Of a stretch of DNA of 64,000 bases, positions 8,971 to 18,309 are shown one piece after another. Both the position numbers and the translations under genes were made by a program. This DNA comes from Streptomyces sp. Tu6071 (lineage in GTDB: Bacteria; Actinomycetota; Actinomycetes; Streptomycetales; Streptomycetaceae), in assembly GCF_000213055.1 (NCBI RefSeq), contig NZ_CM001165.1, positions 4,920,945 through 4,984,944 on the forward strand, read 5' to 3'. Under the pieces are notes generated by a model. That model did not search any database and was not told the DNA's origin. It was given only the letters and a program-made list of their open reading frames with translations. Numbering within the stretch: the first letter of the stretch is position 1; each line of letters opens with the position of its first letter.

Positions 8971-11900
8971 CCACGGAACCCGAACGCATCGCTGTCGTCG
9001 GTATCGCCTGCCGGTACCCCGACGCCGACTCCCCCGAGGAGCTGTGGCAGAACGTCCTCGCCGGACGGCGCGCCTTCCGCCGCCTCCCCGACGAGCGGAT
9101 GCGCCGCGAGGACTACTACTCGCCCGACCCGGCCGCGCCCGACCGCCACTACGCGCAGAAGGCGGCCGTCCTGGAGGGCTTCGAGTTCGACCGCGTCAAG
9201 CACCGGATCGCCGGTTCCACGTTCCGCTCCACGGACATGACGCACTGGCTCGCCCTGGACACCGTCGGCCGGGCCCTGGCCGACGCGGGGTATCCGGACG
9301 GCAAGGGACTGCCTTCCGCCGGCACCGGGGTCGTCATCGGCAACAGCCTCACCGGCGAGTTCAGCCGGGCCAACCTCATGCGGCTCCGCTGGCCGTACGT
9401 ACGCCGTACCGTCGGCGCCGCGCTGCGCGAACAGGGCTGGGAGGACGAGCAACTCGCCGCGTTCCTGGGGAGCCTGGAGGACCGTTACAAGTCCCCCTTC
9501 CCGCCCATCGACGAGGACAGCCTCGCCGGGGGCCTCGCCAACACCATCGCCGGGCGCATCTGCAACCACTTCGACCTGGGCGGCGGCGGCTTCACCGTCG
9601 ACGGCGCCTGCTCCTCCTCGCTGCTGTCCGTCGCCACCGCGTGCGACGGGCTGGGCGCCGGACATCTGGACGTCGCGATCGCCGGGGGCGTGGACCTGAG
9701 CATCGACCCGTTCGAGGTGATCGGCTTCGCCAAGACGGGCGCCCTGGCCACGAGCGAGATGCGGGTCTACGACCGCGGCTCCAACGGCTTCTGGCCGGGG
9801 GAGGGCTGCGGCGCCGTGGTGCTCATGCGGGACGCCGACGCGCGTGCGCAGGGGCGGTTCCGCTACGCGACGATCGCCGGCTGGGGGTACTCCTCCGACG
9901 GTCGCGGCGGCATCACCCGTCCCGAGGCGGCCGGGCACCGCCTCGCCCTCGAACGCGCCTACCACAGGGCCGGGTTCGGCCTGGAGACCGTCCCCTACTT
10001 GGAAGGCCACGGCACCGGCACCGCCGTCGGCGACAGCACCGAGCTGCGCGCCTTCTCCGAGGCGCGCCGCGCCGCCGACCCCGAGGCACCGCCCGCGGCG
10101 CTGACCAGCGTCAAGGGCAACCTCGGCCACACCAAGGCGGCGGCGGGCATCGCCGGACTGCTCAAGGCCGTGCTGACCGTCCGCCACCAGATCATCCCCC
10201 CGGCGACCGGCCACTACGACCCGCACCCCGAACTCGCCGGTGAGCGGCCCGCGCTGCGCGTGCCCACCGAGGCCGAGCCGTGGCCCGAGGCCGCACCCGT
10301 ACGGGCCGGGGTGTCCTCGATGGGCTTCGGCGGCATCAACGCCCACGTCGTCGTCGAGCACGCCGACGGCGTGCGCCGCACCGCGCTGCCCCGGTCCGTG
10401 GTCCGCCTGGTGCGCTCCCGGCAGGACTGCGAACTGCTGCTCGTCGACGCCGACGACACCGACGCGCTGCGCGAACGCCTCGCCGGCCTCGCCGCGCTCG
10501 CCGGACGTCTCTCCTACGCCGAACTCGGCGACCTGGCCGCCACACTCCAGGCCGAACTCGCCGGCCGGCCCCTGCACGCCGCCGTCGTCGCGTCCTCCCC
10601 GGAGCAGGCGGAGGAGCGTCTCCTCGGGCTGCTCCATCGCGTCGACGGCGGTGCCGACTCCCTCCTCGAACCGGCCGCCGGGCTGTTCCTCGGCGGCCGG
10701 TCCGCGAGGGAGCCCCGCATCGGGTTCCTCTTCCCGGGCCAGGGCGCGGGCCGCCGCGCCGACGGCGGAGCACTGCGCCGCCGCTTCGCCGAGGTCGACG
10801 ACCTCTACCGCGAGCACCGGCTCCCGGCCGACGGCGACCAGGTGGCCACGGAGGTCGCCCAGCCCCGTATCGTCACCGCGTCCGTCGCGGGCCTGCGGGT
10901 CCTGGACGCCCTCGGCATCGAGGCCACCGCCGCCGCCGGGCACAGCCTCGGCGAGCTGACCGCGCTGCACTGGGGCGGGGCGATGGACGAGGCCGGGCTG
11001 CTGCGGCTGGCCGCGACCCGGGGCCGCGTCATGGCACGCGCCAGCGACGGGGGAGGCACCATGGCGGGCATCGCCGCGGGGCCCGACGACGTCGCACCGC
11101 TCCTCGCCGGGGAACCCGTCGTGATCGCCGGATACAACAGCCCCCAGCAGACCGTGGTCTCGGGGCCCGCCGCCGTCGTCGAGCGCGTGTGCGCACGCGC
11201 GACCGAGCGGGGGATCACGGCGCAGCGCATCAACGTCTCGCACGCCTTCCACTCGCCCGCCGTCGCCCCCGCCGCGCGGGCCTTCGCCGAAGAGCTCGCG
11301 GACGAGGAGTTCCAGCCCCTCACACGCCAGGTGGTCTCCACCGTCACGGGCGGCGCGCTCGCGGAGGACGCCGACACGGCGGAGCTGCTCACCCGGCAGG
11401 TCCTCGCGCCGGTCCGGTTCGCCGAGGCCGTCACCGAGGTGGCGCGCCGCAGCGATCTGCTGCTGGAGGTCGGGCCGGGCCGCATCCTGAGCGGGCTCGC
11501 GGCGCAGACCGCGGACGTTCCCGTGCTCGCCCTGGACACGGACGGCACGTCGCTCGCCGGGCTCCTGAACGCGGTGGCCGCCGCCTGGACCCTCGGCGCG
11601 CGGGTCCGTCTCGACGAGCTGTTCCGCGACCGGTTCACCCGGCCTCTCCCGCTGGACAAGGAGTTCCGCTTCCTCGCCAACCCCTGCGAGTCGGCCCCCG
11701 AGGGCGACCTCCCCGCACAGGAGGCCCGCGCCACCGCGGTGGCCGCGACCCCCGTACCGGACGCCTCCCCGGCCGGGACGGGGGAGCCGGAACAGGACGC
11801 GGACACCCTCGGCGTACTGCTGCGCCTCTCGGCCGCGCGCGCCGAGCTGCCGCTCTCCGCCCTCACGCCCGAGACGAACCCCCTGGACGAGCTGCACCTC

Positions 11901-14858
11901 AGCTCGATCACCGTCGGGCAGATCATGAACGAGGCGGCCCGCGAACTCGGGATCGACGCGCCCGCCACCACCTCGGCGTTCGCCACCTCCACCCTGCGGG
12001 AGCTGGCCGGTCTGCTGGACGAGCTGTCGGACACGGAGCTGCCGCGCGAGACCGGTCGGCCCGACGCCGTGGCGGGCGTCGCCCCTTGGGTGCGCGCCTT
12101 CGCCGTGGACCTGGTGGACGCCGGACCCCCGGCGGCACCGAGCCCGGCGGAGCCCGCGCGCGGCGCCGCGCTCCCGGAGGCCCCGCCGCTGTCCGGGGCC
12201 GCCGCGCCCCGTACGGCCCCCGGGGAGTGGACCGTCCTCGCCACGGACGGCCATCCCCTGGCGGAACCCCTGGCCGAACGCCTCCGCGCCGCGGGGCTGG
12301 GCGGTGGCGTCCTGCTCTGCCTCCCGACCGACTGCGACGAGGAGCACGTCGCGCTGATGCTCTCCGCCGCGCGGGCCGCGCTCGCGCCCTCCGCTCCGGC
12401 CGCGCGCTTCGTCGCGGTCGGCGACCGCCGGGGTGCCGCCGGGCTGGCGAAGACCCTGCACCTGGAGGCCCCTTCCGTCGCCACCACGGTGGTCACCCTT
12501 CCCTTGCACGTCCCCGACACCGGCCACCTCGCTTCGCGCGTCGTCGCGGACGTCGCCGCGACCACCGGGTTCAGCGAGGTGCACTACGACGCCGAGGGCG
12601 TACGCCGCGTCCCGGTACTGCGCGCGCTGGCCCCGGAGGCCGCCGAACCCGGGCCGCTGCCGCTCGCCCCCGACGACGTCCTCCTCGTGACGGGCGGGGG
12701 CAAGGGCATCACCGCGGAGTGCGCCCTCGACCTGGCCCGCGGCAGCGGGTGCGCCATCGGCCTGCTGGGCCGCTCCGACCCCGAGACCGACCGCGAACTC
12801 GCCGCCAACCTCGGGCGCATGGCCGCCGCGGGCGTCCGCTTCCGCTACGTCCGCGCCGACGTCACCTCGACCGGCGACGTCAAGGCGGCCGTCCAGCGGG
12901 TCCGCGAGGACCTGGGACCCGTGACGGCCGTCCTGCACGGCGCGGGGCGCAACGAGCCGCGCGCGCTCGCCGACCTCGACGAGGCGGGCTTCCGCCGCAC
13001 CCTGGCCGTCAAGATCGCCGGTCTGGAGGCGGTGCTCGCGGCCGTCGATCCGGCGGAACTGCGGCTGCTCGTCACCTTCGGCAGCATCATCGGCCGCGCG
13101 GGACTGCGGGGCGAGGCCGACTACGCCGTCGCCAACGACTGGATGACCGACCTCGTCGCCCGGCTGCGCGAGGACCTCCCCGGCTGCCGCTGCGTGGCAC
13201 TGGAGTGGTCGGTGTGGGCGGGCGCCGGGATGGGGGAGCGGCTCGGTGTGCTGGAGTCGCTGATCCGCGAGGGCATCGCGCCGATCCCGGCCGACGACGG
13301 CATCGCCATGCTCCGCCACGTGCTCGCCGACCCGGACACCCCGGACACCCTGGTGGTCATGGGCAGCACGAGCGGCCTCCCGACGCTCACCCTCGGGCAG
13401 CCGGATCTGCCCCTGCGCCGCTTCACCGAACGCGTGCGGGTCCACGTACCGGGCGTCGAACTCGTCGCCGACTCCGAGCTGTCCGCCGCCACCGACCCCT
13501 ACCTCGCCGACCACCTCCTCGACGGTGTGCTGCTGCTCCCGGCCGTGCTCGGCATGGAGGCCATGGCCCAGGCCGCCGCCGCGCTCACGGGGCGGGACAC
13601 GCCGCCGGTGCTGGAGCGGGCGGAGTTCCTGCGCCCGGTCGCCGTGCCCCCCGACGGCGCCACGACGATCCGCGTCGCGGTCCTCACCACCGGGCCCGGT
13701 ACCGTCCGCGCCGTCATCCGCAGCGGCGAGACGGACTTCCGCGCCGACCACTTCCGCGCCGACCTGCGCTACGGACCGCGCGAGCCGCTGCCGGAGGGCC
13801 CGCCGGTCCCGCCGGGCGTCGCGCCCGCGCTGGACCCGGCCAGCGACATGTACGGGCCGGTCCTCTTCCAGGGGACCCGGTTCCAGCGGCTGGCGGGCTA
13901 CCGGCACCTGGCCGCCAAGGAGTGCGTCGCGGAGATCACCACCCGGGCGGACCTGCCGTGGTTCGCCGGGTACCTCCCCTCCGGCCTGGTCCTGGCCGAC
14001 CCCGGCACCCGGGACGCCCTCATGCACACCATCCAGGCGTGCGTGCCGGACGCGACCCTGCTCCCGGTCGGCGTCGCCCGGCTGCACCTCGCCGACCCCG
14101 AGGCGGCCTCGCGCACCGACCGCGTCGTCCTGCACGCCCGGGAGCGCTCGCGCGACGGCGACACCTACGTCTACGACCTCGACGTCCGCGACGAGGGCGG
14201 CGACCTCGTCGAACGCTGGGAGGGCCTGGAGCTGCGCGCCGTCCGCAAGCTGGACGGCTACGGGCCCTGGGAGCCGGCGCTGCTCGGCCCCTACCTGGAG
14301 CGCCGCCTCGAAGCGGTGCTGCCCGCCCCCGTGCGGTGCGCCGTGCTGCCCGGCTCCGCCGAGGGCGTCGAGGCCCGCCGGGCCCGTACCGCTCACGCCC
14401 TCGGCCAGGCGCTGGCCCGCCCGGTGACGCTGCGCCACCGCCCCGACGGTCGTCCCGAGGTCGACGGCGGCCCCGCCGTCTCCGCCTCGCACGGCGCGGG
14501 TGTGACCTTCGCGGTCGCGGCGGAGCGGGTCGTGGCCTGCGACGTGCAGAGCGTCGACGAGCGCTCCGCCGCCGACTGGGAGGGGCTGCTCGGGGCCGAG
14601 GGATTCGCGCTGGCCCGGCTGCTCGTGGCCGACCGGGGCGAGGACCTGTCGCTCGCCGCCTCGCGCGTCTGGGGCGCGGTCGAGTGCCTGCGCAAGAACG
14701 GGCACGCGCGGGTGGAGCTGACCGTCGACGCGGCACCGGCGGAGGAGCGGTGGGTGGTCCTCCGCTCCGGCGGTGCCCGGATCGCCACCGTCGCGGCGCT
14801 GCTGCGCGACGCCCCGCGGCCCGCGCTCTTCGCGGTCATGACGGAAGGGAACGGCTGA
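8967..14858 (+). CDS. pksE: Iterative type I enediyne polyketide synthase (KS-AT-ACP-KR-DH-PPTase)
   Basis: This 1963-residue protein has the usual length and domain order of PksE. The KS (about 1-460) has catalytic Cys215 in VDGACSSSL, HGTGTAVGD, and NLGHTKAAAG. The AT (about 580-890) has Ser660 in GHSLGE. The ACP has the enediyne-specific DELHLSSITVGQ, with Ser979/980 the phosphopantetheine site. The KR (about 1235-1470) has TGGGKGI and YAVAND. The DH has DHLLDG with His near 1515 and a following proline. A C-terminal phosphopantetheinyl transferase has ACDVQS and WGAVECLRK. It builds the linear polyene precursor of the warhead from malonyl-CoA. Nine-membered chemistry is favoured by the accompanying beta-tyrosine genes rather than proven by this sequence. 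Confidence 0.98.
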   Translation: MTTEPERIAVVGIACRYPDADSPEELWQNVLAGRRAFRRLPDERMRREDYYSPDPAAPDRHYAQKAAVLEGFEFDRVKHRIAGSTFRSTDMTHWLALDTVGRALADAGYPDGKGLPSAGTGVVIGNSLTGEFSRANLMRLRWPYVRRTVGAALREQGWEDEQLAAFLGSLEDRYKSPFPPIDEDSLAGGLANTIAGRICNHFDLGGGGFTVDGACSSSLLSVATACDGLGAGHLDVAIAGGVDLSIDPFEVIGFAKTGALATSEMRVYDRGSNGFWPGEGCGAVVLMRDADARAQGRFRYATIAGWGYSSDGRGGITRPEAAGHRLALERAYHRAGFGLETVPYLEGHGTGTAVGDSTELRAFSEARRAADPEAPPAALTSVKGNLGHTKAAAGIAGLLKAVLTVRHQIIPPATGHYDPHPELAGERPALRVPTEAEPWPEAAPVRAGVSSMGFGGINAHVVVEHADGVRRTALPRSVVRLVRSRQDCELLLVDADDTDALRERLAGLAALAGRLSYAELGDLAATLQAELAGRPLHAAVVASSPEQAEERLLGLLHRVDGGADSLLEPAAGLFLGGRSAREPRIGFLFPGQGAGRRADGGALRRRFAEVDDLYREHRLPADGDQVATEVAQPRIVTASVAGLRVLDALGIEATAAAGHSLGELTALHWGGAMDEAGLLRLAATRGRVMARASDGGGTMAGIAAGPDDVAPLLAGEPVVIAGYNSPQQTVVSGPAAVVERVCARATERGITAQRINVSHAFHSPAVAPAARAFAEELADEEFQPLTRQVVSTVTGGALAEDADTAELLTRQVLAPVRFAEAVTEVARRSDLLLEVGPGRILSGLAAQTADVPVLALDTDGTSLAGLLNAVAAAWTLGARVRLDELFRDRFTRPLPLDKEFRFLANPCESAPEGDLPAQEARATAVAATPVPDASPAGTGEPEQDADTLGVLLRLSAARAELPLSALTPETNPLDELHLSSITVGQIMNEAARELGIDAPATTSAFATSTLRELAGLLDELSDTELPRETGRPDAVAGVAPWVRAFAVDLVDAGPPAAPSPAEPARGAALPEAPPLSGAAAPRTAPGEWTVLATDGHPLAEPLAERLRAAGLGGGVLLCLPTDCDEEHVALMLSAARAALAPSAPAARFVAVGDRRGAAGLAKTLHLEAPSVATTVVTLPLHVPDTGHLASRVVADVAATTGFSEVHYDAEGVRRVPVLRALAPEAAEPGPLPLAPDDVLLVTGGGKGITAECALDLARGSGCAIGLLGRSDPETDRELAANLGRMAAAGVRFRYVRADVTSTGDVKAAVQRVREDLGPVTAVLHGAGRNEPRALADLDEAGFRRTLAVKIAGLEAVLAAVDPAELRLLVTFGSIIGRAGLRGEADYAVANDWMTDLVARLREDLPGCRCVALEWSVWAGAGMGERLGVLESLIREGIAPIPADDGIAMLRHVLADPDTPDTLVVMGSTSGLPTLTLGQPDLPLRRFTERVRVHVPGVELVADSELSAATDPYLADHLLDGVLLLPAVLGMEAMAQAAAALTGRDTPPVLERAEFLRPVAVPPDGATTIRVAVLTTGPGTVRAVIRSGETDFRADHFRADLRYGPREPLPEGPPVPPGVAPALDPASDMYGPVLFQGTRFQRLAGYRHLAAKECVAEITTRADLPWFAGYLPSGLVLADPGTRDALMHTIQACVPDATLLPVGVARLHLADPEAASRTDRVVLHARERSRDGDTYVYDLDVRDEGGDLVERWEGLELRAVRKLDGYGPWEPALLGPYLERRLEAVLPAPVRCAVLPGSAEGVEARRARTAHALGQALARPVTLRHRPDGRPEVDGGPAVSASHGAGVTFAVAAERVVACDVQSVDERSAADWEGLLGAEGFALARLLVADRGEDLSLAASRVWGAVECLRKNGHARVELTVDAAPAEERWVVLRSGGARIATVAALLRDAPRPALFAVMTEGNG

Positions 14859-14859
14859 C

Positions 14860-15342
14860 ATGCTCCCCTACTACGAGCTGCGCCACACGGTCGGCTTCGA
14901 GGAGACGAACCTGGTCGGAAACGTCTACTACGTCAACTACGTCCGATGGCAAGGCCGTTGCCGCGAGATGTTCCTGGACGAGCACGCCCCCGAGGTACTG
15001 GAGGACATCCGGGGGGACCTGAAGCTCTTCACGCTCTCGGTGGGGTGCGACTTCTTCGCCGAGATCACCGCCTTCGACCGCCTCTCGATCCGGATGCGCC
15101 TGGAGGACCTCACGCAGACCCAGGTGGGCTTCGCCTTCGACTACGTCCGGCTGCGCGGCGACGCCGAGGATCTCGTCGCGCGCGGCCGGCAGCGGGTCGC
15201 CTGCATGCGCGGACCGAACACCGACACCAGGCCGACCCGCGTCCCCGAGGCGCTGCGCCGGGCTCTGGGGCCCTACGGCCCCGGGGCGCCCGGCGCCTCG
15301 TCCGGGCGGCCGGCCGGCTCACCGAGCGGGGTGACACCATGA
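14860..15342 (+). CDS. Hot-dog thioesterase (SgcE10/CalE7-type)
   Basis: This 160-residue protein starts at ATG 14860, one base after the PKS stop. It is a single-domain 4-hydroxybenzoyl-CoA-thioesterase fold with the enediyne hallmark NVYYVNYVRWQGRCRE near residues 21-37, where Tyr/Asn/Arg replace the usual acidic catalytic residue. In characterised systems this enzyme releases the PKS product, a linear polyene such as heptaene, from the ACP. The last 25 residues are Gly/Pro/Ser-rich and probably disordered. The stop overlaps the flavin reductase start by 4 bp. Confidence 0.95.
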   Translation: MLPYYELRHTVGFEETNLVGNVYYVNYVRWQGRCREMFLDEHAPEVLEDIRGDLKLFTLSVGCDFFAEITAFDRLSIRMRLEDLTQTQVGFAFDYVRLRGDAEDLVARGRQRVACMRGPNTDTRPTRVPEALRRALGPYGPGAPGASSGRPAGSPSGVTP

Positions 15343-15878
15343 CCGGAACACGGCCGCCGACAGCGGTCGATCCACCGGCGGGACCGGACGGCCGACGCGA
15401 ACTGCGCCGCGTCCTCGGCTCGTTCGCGACCGGGGTCACGCTCGTGACCACCGGCCGGGAGAACCCGCGCGGCATGACGGCCAACTCCTTCGCGTCCGTC
15501 TCCCTGGAGCCGGCGCTGGTGCTGATCTGCGTGCTGCGTTCCGCGGCGCTCCACGACACCCTGCTCGCCGAGAAGGCGTTCGCCGTCTCCGTCCTGTCCG
15601 CCGAGCAGGAGCCGACCGCGCGCAGGTTCGCCGACCGGCGGCGTCCGCGCGGCGCCCGCGAGTTCGAGGGGGTCGACGTCGAGCCGGGCCGGCACACCGG
15701 GGCGCCGATCCTCAAGGGCGCGCTCGCCTGGCTGGAGTGCGGCCTGACCGCGGTCCACGACGGCGGCGACCACTCCATCCTGCTCGGCTCGGTGCTCGAC
15801 GCCGGGCGGGGCGGTGACGACCCGGCCCTGCTCTTCCACGGGGGAGCCTTCCACCACCTCTCGCCGACGAAGGTGTAG
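15339..15878 (+). CDS. Flavin reductase (SgcE6/HpaC-type)
   Basis: This 179-residue flavin-reductase-like domain has FATGVTLVTT and GMTANSFASVSLEPALVLICV, the flavin-binding core of the HpaC/SgcE6 family. Such enzymes use NAD(P)H to supply reduced flavin to partner oxygenases. In C-1027, SgcE6 supplies FADH2 to SgcC and the halogenase. Candidate partners here are the HpaB-type hydroxylase at 46.2 kb and the acyl-CoA-dehydrogenase-like flavoenzymes at 18.3 and 33.4 kb. It is the last gene of the five-gene PKS operon. Confidence 0.93.
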   Translation: MTGTRPPTAVDPPAGPDGRRELRRVLGSFATGVTLVTTGRENPRGMTANSFASVSLEPALVLICVLRSAALHDTLLAEKAFAVSVLSAEQEPTARRFADRRRPRGAREFEGVDVEPGRHTGAPILKGALAWLECGLTAVHDGGDHSILLGSVLDAGRGGDDPALLFHGGAFHHLSPTKV

Positions 15879-15891
15879 CGCGACGGTACGA

Positions 15892-15934
15892 GGGCCCCGG
15901 GCCCCGGATGCGGCACATCCGGGACCCGGGGCCC
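15892..15934. terminator. Hairpin terminator after PKS operon
   Basis: A 19-bp stem with one mismatch (15892-15910 with 15916-15934) and a 5-base loop lie between the convergent genes ending at 15878 and 15949, followed by a short T-run. Confidence 0.85.
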
Positions 15935-15948
15935 TTTCGCGCGCCTCC

Positions 15949-16596
15949 TCAGCCCACGGGGGACGGGACGCCCGCCCGCTCCAGGGCGCTCCGGGCCGCC
16001 TCCGGCGCGGCGCCCGCCCCCACGAGCAGGCCGTGCACCTGCGCGGCGAAGCAGTGCTCCGCGTCGTACGGCGGGACGAGGAAGCCGCCCAGTTCCAGCG
16101 TGACCAGCCCGTGCAGGGCGATCCACATCTGGTGGGCCACCAGCCGCGCGTCCCCCGCGCGGAACCGCCCGGCCTCCATGGCCGCCGTGATCGCGCGGAC
16201 CAGTGGTTCGAGGGTGTACCGGCCGTGCTGCCGGTCCTCGTCGGTGAGGCTGAAGCCGCCCGGCCCCGAGCCGCCGAACATCACCCCGTACAGGTAGTGG
16301 TGGTCGAGCGCGTTGCCCCGGTAGGCGAGGCCGAGCGCGGCGACGTCGGCGACCGGGTCGCCCGTCGCGGCGACCTCGCCCATGCGCTGGTCCAGCCGCG
16401 CGAAGCCCTCGCGGACGATCGCCCGGACCAGGTCGTCCATGCTGCCGAAGTGCGTGTAGACCGCGGTGGTCGAGGTCCCCACGGCCGCGGCGAGCCGACG
16501 CGTCGTCAGGGCCTGCGGTCCTTCCTCGGCCAGAATCCCCGCCGCCTCCTCGACGAGGCGTGCGCCGAGACCTGGGTCCGCCTGACGTGGACTCAC
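15949..16596 (-). CDS. TetR-family transcriptional regulator
   Basis: This 215-residue protein has an N-terminal helix-turn-helix at about residues 25-55 (TTRRLAAAVGTSTTAVYTHF). The C-terminal ligand-binding domain is of the TetR/WHG type (GVMFGGSG, MWIALHGLVTLELGGF). It starts at GTG 16596. It is divergent from the carotenoid-oxygenase-like gene with only 81 bp between starts, and that gap holds a 12-bp inverted repeat. It most likely represses itself and the divergent gene. A wider cluster role is not indicated, since its site type differs from the shared cluster element. Confidence 0.88.
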   Translation of the reverse strand: MSPRQADPGLGARLVEEAAGILAEEGPQALTTRRLAAAVGTSTTAVYTHFGSMDDLVRAIVREGFARLDQRMGEVAATGDPVADVAALGLAYRGNALDHHYLYGVMFGGSGPGGFSLTDEDRQHGRYTLEPLVRAITAAMEAGRFRAGDARLVAHQMWIALHGLVTLELGGFLVPPYDAEHCFAAQVHGLLVGAGAAPEAARSALERAGVPSPVG

Positions 16597-16640
16597 CCTT
16601 GACGTCCCTTCGGTTGTGCCGCCATCATGTGGTCAAACGC

Positions 16641-16652
16641 TGTTATGTAACA
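16641..16652. promoter_or_regulatory. Candidate TetR operator
   Basis: A perfect 5-bp inverted repeat TGTTA-TG-TAACA lies in the 81-bp gap between the divergent TetR and carotenoid-oxygenase-like genes. Another short dyad, ATCG-ATA-CGAT, lies immediately downstream. The assignment is by position only. Confidence 0.45.
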
Positions 16653-16677
16653 TCGATACGATACGTTGGGCGGATCC

Positions 16678-18012
16678 ATGATCGCATCGAAAGCCGCAAC
16701 GGCCTCCCTCTCCGCCGTTCCCCCGGTCGCGCGTGAGTCAACCGTCCTCGCCCCTCCGGCCCTCGGCGCCATCCCCCCGCAACTCGACGGCACCCTCCTC
16801 ACCGTCGGCCCGAACCCGCTGGGCGGGCCCGACGGCCGGCACCCCTTCGCGGGCGACGGCATGGTCCACGGCCTGCGGCTGCGCGACGGCCGCGCCGAGT
16901 GGTACCGCAACCGCTGGCTGCGCACCGACCGCGCCGCCCGCCTGCTCGGCGAACTGCCCGCCCCCGGGCCCCGGCGCGGCTTCAGCGACAACGCGAACGG
17001 CAACATCATCCGGCACGCCGGCCGCACCCTGGTCCTGGGCGACGGGGGGCCGCTCCCGCTGGAACTCGACCGCGAGCTGAACACCGCCGCCCGCGTCGAC
17101 TTCGACGGCACCCTGCCCGCGGGCTTCGCCGCGCACCCCCAGCACGACCCGCTCACCGGCGAACTCCACGCGATCGCCACCAGCCACGAGCCCCCGCACG
17201 CCGTCCACGTCGTCGTCGACGTCCACGGCCGGGTCCGGCGCACGGTGCCGATCCAGCTCAAGCGCCCCACCCTGATGCACGCCTTCTCCCTCACGGAGCA
17301 CTACGCGCTCCTCTACGACCTGCCCGTCGTCCTCGACCCCGCGGCGGCCCCGCGAGCCCCGTACGCCTGGGACGACGGCCACGGCGCGCGCCTCGGGCTG
17401 CTGCCCCGCGAGGGCGGGCCGGACGACATCCTGTGGGTGGAGCTGGCACCCTGCTTCGTCTTCCACCCCGTCAACGCCTACGAGACGGACCGGGGCCTCG
17501 TCGTCGACGTCGTGCGCCACCCCCGCGTCTTCGACAGCGACCGGCTGCGCCCCGGCGAGACGTGCCCGACGCTGTGGCGCTGGACGGTCCACCCGGCCTC
17601 GGGCACCGTCGTGGAGGAGCAGTTGTGCGACCGCGTCCAGGAGGCTCCGCGCATCGACGACCGCTACCGCGGCAGCGCGCACCGCCTCGCCTTCACCACG
17701 GCGCTCGCCCCCGGCACGGGGGAACTGCTCGGCGGGCCGTCCCTGCTGCGCCACGACTTCGCCGCCGGGCGGACCGAGGCGCATCACCTGCCGCCCGGCC
17801 GCACGACGGGCGAGCCGGTGTTCGTCCCGCGCGAGCCGTGCGCACCCGAGGGCGACGGCTGGCTGCTGAGCCTCACGCACGACCGCCGCACCGACAGGAG
17901 CGAGCTGAGGATCGTCGACACCGCCGACTTCACCGGGGGCCCCGTCGCTGTCGTGGAACTGCCCGTGCGGGTGCCGCACGGCTTCCACACGACGTGGACC
18001 GCCGGGGCGTAG
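16678..18012 (+). CDS. Carotenoid oxygenase (RPE65/CCD family) homologue
   Basis: This 444-residue seven-blade propeller-type enzyme has iron-ligand histidines in FAAHPQHDP, LMHAFSLTEHY and CFVFHPVNAYE plus a final HGFHTTW, the four-His pattern of carotenoid cleavage dioxygenases. A start at ATG 16678 is preferred over a TTG at 16666. These enzymes cleave conjugated alkenes with O2. An enediyne PKS makes a conjugated polyene, so a cluster-specific polyene substrate is conceivable, but apocarotenoid formation unrelated to the pathway is equally possible. No shared promoter element lies upstream; control by the divergent TetR is more likely. Confidence 0.85.
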   Translation: MIASKAATASLSAVPPVARESTVLAPPALGAIPPQLDGTLLTVGPNPLGGPDGRHPFAGDGMVHGLRLRDGRAEWYRNRWLRTDRAARLLGELPAPGPRRGFSDNANGNIIRHAGRTLVLGDGGPLPLELDRELNTAARVDFDGTLPAGFAAHPQHDPLTGELHAIATSHEPPHAVHVVVDVHGRVRRTVPIQLKRPTLMHAFSLTEHYALLYDLPVVLDPAAAPRAPYAWDDGHGARLGLLPREGGPDDILWVELAPCFVFHPVNAYETDRGLVVDVVRHPRVFDSDRLRPGETCPTLWRWTVHPASGTVVEEQLCDRVQEAPRIDDRYRGSAHRLAFTTALAPGTGELLGGPSLLRHDFAAGRTEAHHLPPGRTTGEPVFVPREPCAPEGDGWLLSLTHDRRTDRSELRIVDTADFTGGPVAVVELPVRVPHGFHTTWTAGA

Positions 18013-18309
18013 AGACCGCACCGAACACCTGGGCGCCGCACGGCACTTCGCGACCGGGGGCGGGGCGTTGTCAGGCGGCGGAGGGGAGGCCGGGGGCTCG
18101 CGGCGGGGGTCCGTGCGTCCCGGGCCGCGAGCGCGCCTTGAGCGGCGGGGGGCGACGCGGGGGCGGGCGGGTGCGTCGCGGGCGGAAGCGTGGGGCCCGG
18201 CGGTCCGAGGACGCCCCCCGGCAGGACGGCGCGCGGCCCCCGGCGCCGCGCGGGAGGCGCGGGGACGGGGACCGCGTGCGGGGGCCGGGACGCCTGCGGG
18301 GGCGGGGCC
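18013..18309. other. Intergenic, very GC-rich
   Basis: This 297-bp gap lies between convergent genes. It has G/C-rich low-complexity sequence and no supported gene; short inverted repeats could terminate transcription. Confidence 0.5.

Noticed and set aside
8817..14861. A 2014-codon open frame on the minus strand opposite the PKS gene
   Set aside because: It mirrors the PKS reading frame in very GC-rich DNA. Its translation is Gly/Val/Arg-rich with no domains, and there is no ribosome binding site.
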